Assembly (NCBI GenBank): GCA_030998015.1
Contig: JARWMV010000234.1
Span: 1,488,001-1,552,000 of the forward strand
Direction: 5' to 3'
Length of the DNA: 64,000 nucleotides
Source: Ceratorhiza oryzae-sativae
Taxonomy: Eukaryota > Basidiomycota > Agaricomycetes > Cantharellales > Ceratobasidiaceae
Position 1 is the first letter of the stretch, and each line of letters begins with the position of its first letter. This document shows, in pieces, positions 57,270-64,000 of this stretch. Both the position numbers and the translations under genes were made by a program. The notes below the pieces were generated by a model. The model saw nothing but the letters and a program-made list of their open reading frames with translations. It ran no database searches and was not told the origin of the DNA.

Positions 57270-59531
57270 ATGCTCCGCTTAACTTCCACTGCTAATAGAT
57301 TTCCGGCCCACGCCCGTCATTCTACACTCTCGCTTTTAACAAGGCAAATGTCTGGTGCCACACGCTATTCACTAGATGATATTCGAGCTCATGCTCTTGC
57401 TGCCACGGCCCCTCCACCCCCAAAAGAAGTGGCTGACACTATTACTTTGACGGAAAAAGAAAATCAAGTCTGTTCTCTATTAGATGATTTTACAAATGGA
57501 GCTTCGGAAATCTGGAGAAGACCATGAAGGTGTGGAATGTAGGATTGCCGGGGGATGGGTTAGGGACAAAGTCGGTCGAATCACTTCTCGCCGAGACAGT
57601 AACTGGACTGGACTATTAGCTCTTAGGGATACCGAGCAACGATATCGACATTGCGCTTGCGAACATTATGGGAGTTCCGTTTGCCGAGAAACTCCAAGCA
57701 TACATGATCTCGCACGACTTGATGCCGAAACCAGATCCAAAAGCTAGCAGTCGCAGCGGAACAGTTACGACGATCGGGAAAAATCCTGAACAATCCAAGC
57801 ACTTGGAGACGGCACGTATGACCGTATTAGGAAACGAAGTCGACTTCGTCAATCTTAGGAGCGAGACATATGCCGAGGACAGTCGTATTCCTGTTACTGT
57901 GGGTGCTCATTCTCAAGAGACAGTGCGAGGCGAGGGCTTATGGTTGTTTGGTGGAGGTGTAGGAGATTGGCACGCCTTTGCAAGATGCACTTCGGCGAGA
58001 CATTACGATCAACGCTCTGTTTTATAACATACACACCAGGTCTGTGGAGGATTTGACAGGAAAGTAGGTTTTTGTGATTTATCACGTTGTGTGGCAAACT
58101 GTTTATGTGGTTAGGGTATCAGCGACCTGCGAAGCGGCATAGTTCGAACACCCCTGGCCCCTCTAGAGACATTCACAGATGACCCATTACGGGTGTTGCG
58201 CTGTGTCAGGTTCTCTAGCCGATTCGGATTCAAAATTGTGGAGGAGGCCCAGCAGGCCATGAGGGAGAAAACTATTCATGTGAATAACTAGATTGACCTA
58301 GGCTGAGGATACTGAACTTCCTTTCAGGATAATTTAGTTACAAAAATTAGTCGAGAACGAGTCGGCGAGGAATTTATGAAGATGTTGAAAGGTACGTTGG
58401 TACGTCTACGTTTTTGGCCCGCTACTCACCGAAAACACAGGTACAAGCCCATTACTTTCGCTCTGCACTATCCATGACCTGGGACTGTATACACCTATAT
58501 TCGGCATACCCCCTGCTCTGAGGGGCAGGGCATCTGGTCTCATGAGCTCGGATTTGGTTGCGCTTGATACGGCGACTATCCTCTGCGACTTATTAGCTCC
58601 TGGTCCCTCGCTTTTGCCAGCCGTCCACCCACTACTCGTTGAACATGCACAGACAGATCCTGGCGCAAGACAAAAATTAATCCTAGCCGCCGCACTATCC
58701 CACTGGGGCTACGCAACATACACAGACAAAAAGAAGACAACGTCTTTGACTGAAGGTGTCATTCGAGAAGGCTTGAAGGTAAGTTTACGTGAGATCATTG
58801 AACACTGGAATCTTAAAAATCGTGCAGATCGGGGGTCATTTCCTCATTGCTGTACCCAATCTGTTTGAGGCTCATAAGTCTCTCTCGAAGCCGATGCTCA
58901 GGAAGTTTGCAGGACCCTCGGAGAGGTCGTTGATCGGTGTGTATGCGCGCATACTATTCTACTCCGGGCTCTAAAATTTTATTGTCGCAGGCATTTTATT
59001 GCGCAATAAAAAGGTCCACAACCCTCAAACTGGAAGCCATTGGACTTCTTCGCTGCTGTTCTCCCTGGTTCTCGATTTGGTTCCAGTGCTCAATAGTGAT
59101 TCAGAAGGTAGTGGTATTCAGCTGCTTTGTGGGCCTATCGCTCACATATCACAGGCAAACGAGCAGATGAGTTGATCAAACTGTACAACACCTTCGTTGA
59201 ACGTATATTGGAGCTGAAGCTCGTTCGATCAATTGAGGAACCGCCGCGATTAAACGTGAGTTCATGTCATCCCGATTGTACGATCAGGAGTTGAATCGAC
59301 ATGTTAAATTTCTAGGGCAACGACATAGCTGCGCTCCTTGGAATCAAGCCCGGGAGAGAGATTGGGTTGTACATGGATCAAGTTGTCCGATGGCAGCTTG
59401 ACCACCCAGAGGGCGACCTCGAGTCTTGCAAAGCTTGGTTGAAAGAAGCACACGAGTCTGGAGCATTAGAGTCAGCAACGACGAGTAGAAACGATGAGGG
59501 TGGGCATCGTGATAAACGGGCCCGGGTGTAG
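57270..59531 (+). CDS. CCA1: CCA-adding enzyme (tRNA nucleotidyltransferase)
   Basis: Class II nucleotidyltransferase that adds and repairs the 3' CCA of tRNAs. The first ATG (57270) opens a mitochondrial-type presequence (MLRLTSTANRFPAHARHSTL). A second in-frame ATG at 57348 (MSGATRYSLDD) would make the cytosolic/nuclear form, as in yeast CCA1. Catalytic motifs: ECRIAGGWVRDK, intron, LLGIPSNDIDIALANIMGVP (GGxVRD and DxD), ARMTVLGNEVDFVNLRSETY, RRDITINALFYNIHTRSVED then LTGK (RRD, nucleotide selection), TDDPLRVLRCVRFSSRFGFK, KISRERVGEEFMKMLKG (ERxxxE), and C-terminal helices to the stop at 59529-59531. The intron after GGWVRDK is essential: the unspliced frame loses the DxD motif. Six or more introns, all short. 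Confidence 0.92.
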
Positions 59532-59718
59532 CCTCAGTAGAATGTCCCTGGATATGTGGTTGGTGGCTGTTCAAACCTGCTTAATTTACAACCGATGGTT
59601 ACCAAGCGCCCGCGCTCAGTTCTGTCCTTACTCCACCTCGTCCAGTTTATCTATCTGCACGTTATACAATTGTTAGATCGCTTCCCGGGTCTATAGTTCC
59701 CCAAATTGCGTTGCGGCG

Positions 59719-61380
59719 ATGACGAGATTGTCTTTCGGGCTCGCTGCAATTGCTGTTGCGTACGCTTCGGCAAAGTCGAGCTCGAACTGGTTTGAACAGA
59801 GCTTCTTTTTCTCCTATGGTACCATGCTGCCTTTTCCTGTCCCTACCACCGCTCAGTGCGAGACTATACAGATTAGCTGGAGCCGATCGAGCGCCACTGG
59901 GTATGTTGAATCTATTCATTTTCGTTTGAGTGCACAGCTCAACTACTTGGGGCTCATTAGGCCAGATCCTGTGGTGAGTTTACCATACCGCGTGCAGCAA
60001 CACGTGAGATAACAATCACTCGTGTTCTAGGCACCGTATACTCTTCAGGTGTTCACTTCCAACTTTATCACCCCGTTCTACATCGATGCTGGCACGGCCC
60101 TGACTACCAACTATACCGTTCCGTTCGCTCCCGGTACCCAATACCAAATATGCATGTACGATTCCAACGGTCAGACCGGAGGTTGCCAAGCTACATATAC
60201 CGTGATCCCTGCGTCTGGGGGCACCCCGTCATGCGCGAATGTGACGTTCCCTACACGTCTGGAAGTCGAGGCTTCATCTTCCTCTGGAGCGTTGAGTCAA
60301 TATGGGCAAGTCTTTGCGCTGCCACCCTCCCCTCGTGAAGTACTAATCGACTCTTGCCTTGGCTACAGTTGGCCGAATCAATGCACTGATATCAGTGTAA
60401 AGCCCAAGACTGGGACCCCGCCGTTTATATTTACCGTCGCACCCGCACTCCACCCTCCGGTCAACATCACTTCCAACACGATGGACGCTATCAGCTGGAC
60501 GATTGACCTGGTGCGCACTGCCCAATTCACTTGGGATCCCGTGACGATTGACAGATTGTGCCTGGTTGGTGTGCTAGTCTTGGGGAAGCCCATTTTTCAT
60601 CACGCTAGCAGACTCGAAGGGGGCACAGTGGTCCTACGGCCCGCTTCACAGCGGCGGGAATGGCCCCATCGCGTGTTTAGGTGGCAATATTTCGGGGTGA
60701 GTGAAATTCGGCCTGGCCTAGAGGCTAGACGTCTCATCATCAAGATGAATAGAACTGTGCCAATGGCCACGACGGTAAGCAGCGTTGTTGGGGCATTTGT
60801 TGTGGGGGGTGTTCTTGCGTCCCTTCTATTCTTCTGTGTCGGTCAACAGAACCGTATGCGAAGACCGACTCTGAATATCGGCGGTTCATCCAGAGATCTG
60901 CGGCCAACACCTTATCTCGATACCCACATTGGCCTTCGTAGCCCGTATTCCCCGCTTGGCACGCACGATGATACGCTCAGAAGCAATTCGAGTTCACGGC
61001 CGCTCATACGGGGTCAGTCAAGGTCGAGCAACGGGATAGAATCTATGAATCTGGCGACAACGGGGTACCCGGCCGAGCCGTTTGATCCTGCTTCGGTTTC
61101 AGCCGCCAACTCGAGTCGCAGAGGACGAGGGAGTTCGATGGGGGTAACGGAGCCGTCTCCGCCTATGTCACCGTACGAAGGGCCTAGCCGTTCAGAGCGG
61201 GACACGAGGTCACAGGTGTATGTCGTGCACCATGACGGCGGGCGGGCACCGGTAACGATTATGACGAGTGACGGCGCCGAAGTGGTCGAATTGCCACCCG
61301 GGTATGCAAGTGTTCCTGAGGGAAGCCGTCAACACGTTATAGAGTCGATGCGAAGTGGCAAACCTGGTTCTAGTCGGTGA
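59719..61380 (+). CDS. Single-pass plasma-membrane protein with large extracellular domain
   Basis: The N-terminus MTRLSFGLAAIAVAYASA is a cleavable signal peptide. The ectodomain (about 250 residues) contains repeated Thr/Ser/Cys stretches: QCETIQISWSRSSATG, VFTSNFITPFYIDAGTALTT, YTVPFAPGTQYQICMYDSNG and WPNQCTDISVKPKTGTPPF. Several N-x-S/T sites are visible (NYT, NVT, NIT). A hydrophobic helix (VVGAFVVGGVLASLLFFCVG) is followed by basic residues (QQNRMRR) and a Ser/Pro-rich cytoplasmic tail ending PEGSRQHVIESMRSGKPGSS. This plan recalls fungal wall-sensor-like proteins (Mid2/Skg6-type membrane anchors), but I cannot assign a family. Introns at about 59900-60030, 60308-60368 and in 60514-60760 are needed; the third is uncertain. 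Confidence 0.6.
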
Positions 61381-62903
61381 ATTGCGTGCCACAATTTGTT
61401 CAAAACTTTTCGGGTGAGACTTGGTTCGTCACAGGCCTAATTCCATGCCTGATATTTACAGTTTCAGATTGACTTGGGGCTACCCCATTACGCTGGTCAA
61501 ATGTAATTTTTTTATCATTTCGTTTTGTTTCTGATTTGGGTTTTGGTGGATATTAGTGTCGTAACATGCATCGCTCCCTGTTTCGCTACCGGACTCTGTT
61601 TTATGTTTGTGAGGACATTTCGTGTTGTGATTCCTTCCGTAATCTTGCTTGACTCTGACTACCGCGTTTTGTATACTAACATTCGGCACAGAACGAATGC
61701 TAGCCAGAGTGTTGGTTAATCAAAGTGTGATTGACAATGTTGAAGTTTATAAAAATTATCGCCGAAACTTGCGACATCTAGTCTTTGCTAGCCGCTGAGG
61801 TACAGTAATTGATTGAGCCATTGGATATCCATCGCGACGCCACTGGTCACAGGGGCCCCAGACAGATGTTGCGACTGTGAAGCGGCCTTTTGCAGCAGCC
61901 CATATTCCAACACAGTTGTCTCGAATCGCCCGTGGCCGCTCTCTGCCCATATCACAACCCAACCCGATAAGGAAGCGCTCCCAACGGAGCGCTTTACCAA
62001 TTATGGCGTCGGTCTTGAACTAGGCAGAATGCAAATCTTTTCCTGGCTTTAGTGGCGAATAATCAACTCCAATTCATTTGGGGGTGGTGTTGGGCTCGAA
62101 TTCGCGCGAAGAGTATGGAGAAAACGTTGGCGCGTGGGGGGGGGTATTTTTCGCGGTTGGAGACAAGCGGAAAAGCAAGTCCCTGTGATGTTCTGCCTGG
62201 TGTGTCTCGCCGCGAGGTTTTCTGATGCTATCTCGACCAGCGCCAAAGCTTGGAAATGTTCAGCGTCATCTGGCTCGGGAGGTACCGAACGACTTGGGCG
62301 GCAAAGTATGTAAATCCTGTGGGCTGCTCGAGCGTGCAGAGTCGCGACGAGCTAGATAGCAGCCCCTTGACAAGATGGATAGATGCTAGGGCTAGCTCGG
62401 TGGCGCGACCAATCACGTGTGATAACGGTCTCATGCTGATCAGGGCCACGTCGCGCTCGCCAGAACATGTTGAAGTGGGATGGGCGGCTAGAGCGCGAGC
62501 GATTGCCACGGCCCATATTGGGACTCGGCAACTGCGTCACAGTGGCACCGAGTGTGTTGTTGCGGCGTTTGCAGCGTCCGAAGCACAATACACGCCCGGA
62601 TGACAGGTGGATGGATCGATACGGCGCTAGGGATAATGCCGATCAGCTCGATGCCTGTTATGGGGCGGCCAACGCGGGCCAAAGCGGCACAAACACGATC
62701 GGGGGGCCTAATCAGGACAATAGCTGAGACAGACAATAGGCGTGGGGGATATAGAAGGGCGCGCCGGGCCTGGGTGTCGCGGTGTGATCCCTTGGGCCAT
62801 CGCACTGTCACCCACACCCAACTGCTCAAGACTCCTGGGCCTGCCCGTCTCCACGAGGTACTAATAGCCCCGCTTCTCTGCTGCCCGCCCTCCCATCTCC
62901 ACC
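61381..62903. other. Intergenic, 1.5 kb
   Basis: Contains 3' flank of the membrane protein and 5' flank of the P450. Frames of 60-180 codons exist on both strands (for example 61756-61962 minus, 62552-63094 plus) but none has a recognisable motif or convincing splice pattern. Confidence 0.4.
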
Positions 62904-64000
62904 ATGCACGTTGCTGCGACACTGCTCGCTCTCGCCGCCCGCGCGGGCTGCCTGGTTGCATACACCGTCGCCGGCACCACATGCATCGGCCTTGCTCTCC
63001 TCGGCCCGTGGCTCGTCAAGTGCTTGGTGAGTGTTGTGTTTATTCATTTCGCTTCGACGCCAACCATATGGTCCCAGATCTGGCTCCCCTATAAAACATC
63101 CCTTAAGCATCTCCCGGGGCCAAAGCGCAGGGGTCTCTTTGTCCGAGATCTCAGCATATTCTGCGAGTGAGTATCCCGCCTCCACCCACTCTGTCGCCAT
63201 ACTCATCTCGCCCAGGACTGAAACTTCCAAAGAGTTCGCTGAGCGGCTCGTTCGCAAGTTTGGCCGCAACTTGCGCATCCAGGGCTTGGGCTACATGGAC
63301 GACCGCCTCGTTACATTCGACCCCGTCACCATCAACTACATGTGCGTCTATCCGATTGCCACCCCGCTTACAGGCGCTCATCCCACTTGAATATCTTTAG
63401 TCTCGGCCCAGCATCCGATCGCTTCACCAAGCCCATGCAGATGCGCCGCTACATCGCCAAGCGCACTGGTGGCGACACCACGCTCAAGGCCCTCTCCGTC
63501 TCTGAGGGCGCTGTCCACAACCGCCTCCGCAAGATCATGGCCCCTGCTTTTGCTCCCTCGACCATCAAGGGTCTCTCTCCCGTCTTCATCCGCAAGGCCA
63601 ACGAGCTCTGCGACACATGGCGCGCGGTTCTCTCCGACTCGGCACCCGTCGAAGCACCTGGTGTCGAGCTCAACGCTGATGGTTCCGTGGCTCTCGACGT
63701 CCACAACTGGCTAGGCCGGGCTACATTTGATATCATCGGATTAGCGGCCTTTGGATATTCGTTTGATTCCTTGAAGGATAACTCTAATGAGCTATTTGCT
63801 GCCTATATGCGCTTGCACGAGGTCACCAAGGAGGGTCCAACCTTGCGCGACAATTTGTGCCTGACAGCTCCCTGGCTTGAACGAGTTTGGGTAAGTCGCC
63901 CCGTGCCCCCAACTTGTGCTGGATGCTAACTGGAAGTCTAGCAAACCGACAACTCGAGGTTGATCGCCGATAGTGCCAAGGTCGTTGAGCGCACGAGCAA
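62904..64000 (+). CDS. Cytochrome P450, 5' part
   Basis: Heme-thiolate monooxygenase cut by the window end. The N-terminal membrane anchor (MHVAATLLALAARAGCLVAY then TVAGTTCIGLALLGPWLVK) is followed by LKHLPGPKRRGLF, the proline hinge. Then KEFAERLVRKFGRNLRIQGL, VTFDPVTINY, GGDTTLKALSVSEGAVHNRL, RKIMAPAFAPSTIKGLSPVF (helix C, the R-x-x-x-x-P-A-F block) and DVHNWLGRATFDIIGLAAFG then YSFDSL (helix E/F block). The I helix, EXXR and heme-Cys motifs lie beyond the window. Several short introns; the borders around 63160-63215 and 63340-63400 are approximate. Composition resembles the expanded Agaricomycete P450 clans; family number cannot be given. Confidence 0.85.

Noticed and set aside
61756..62052. 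Short overlapping ORFs considered as a small secreted protein (hydrophobin or aegerolysin-like)
   Set aside because: The hydrophobin eight-Cys pattern is absent and no signal peptide or consistent frame was found.

Overview
The window looks like a piece of nuclear genome from a filamentous basidiomycete. It is gene-dense, genes lie on both strands, and most are cut by many GT-AG introns of about 45-65 nt. Conserved proteins such as TBP, RFC2, CCA1, FKBP12, RNA14 and MON1 are of fungal type, and there is a block of non-canonical G-alpha genes. The protein flavour (AA9 LPMO, LOG hydrolase, F-box and CHFR-like RING proteins, cytochrome P450) fits an Agaricomycete. Rhizoctonia/Ceratobasidium (Cantharellales) is my best guess, but that is an inference.

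Layout. 1-5.4 kb: 3' end of an AA9 LPMO, a FAD monooxygenase, a small secreted Cys-rich protein and a tandem pair of FKBP12 genes, one damaged, with a long hairpin near 2.5-2.7 kb. 6.4-12.1 kb: a Pex8-like helical protein and MON1. 12.9-16.5 kb: a ManC-type mannose-1-phosphate guanylyltransferase converging on a mitochondrial type II NADH dehydrogenase. 17.3-19.9 kb: a CHFR-like RING ligase. 20.7-22 kb: a decaying F-box gene. 22.4-26.6 kb: TBP, a LOG-type phosphoribohydrolase and, divergent from it, RFC2. 27.2-35.3 kb: a mitochondrial SAP-domain membrane protein, an unknown protein, a small dsRBD-like protein, NUP133, COA8 and an intron-containing tRNA-Val(AAC). 35.4-37.8 kb: 6-phosphofructo-2-kinase/fructose-2,6-bisphosphatase. 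39.1-49.2 kb: three tandem, same-strand, atypical G-alpha genes with a divergent SprT-like (GCNA-type) protease gene between the first and second. 49.8-59.5 kb: a GYF-domain protein, divergent RNA14 and the CCA-adding enzyme. 59.7-64 kb: a single-pass surface protein and the 5' part of a P450.

Most of this is housekeeping. Gene expression is represented by TBP, RNA14, GYF, CCA1 and the tRNA; genome maintenance by RFC2 and the SprT-like protease; trafficking by MON1 and NUP133. Mitochondrial functions are the type II NADH dehydrogenase, COA8, the SAP protein and CCA1. Accessory functions are the LPMO, the monooxygenase, the secreted Cys-rich protein, LOG and the P450. The most unusual feature is the G-alpha cluster: all three copies carry Ala where the catalytic switch-II Gln belongs.

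A caution. Several strongly conserved genes (an FKBP, ManC-like, COA8, SprT-like, GYF, RNA14) contain isolated one-base frame breaks, some at homopolymers. These look more like residual assembly indels than independent pseudogenisation. Exon boundaries given here were read by eye; spans are more reliable than internal splice sites.
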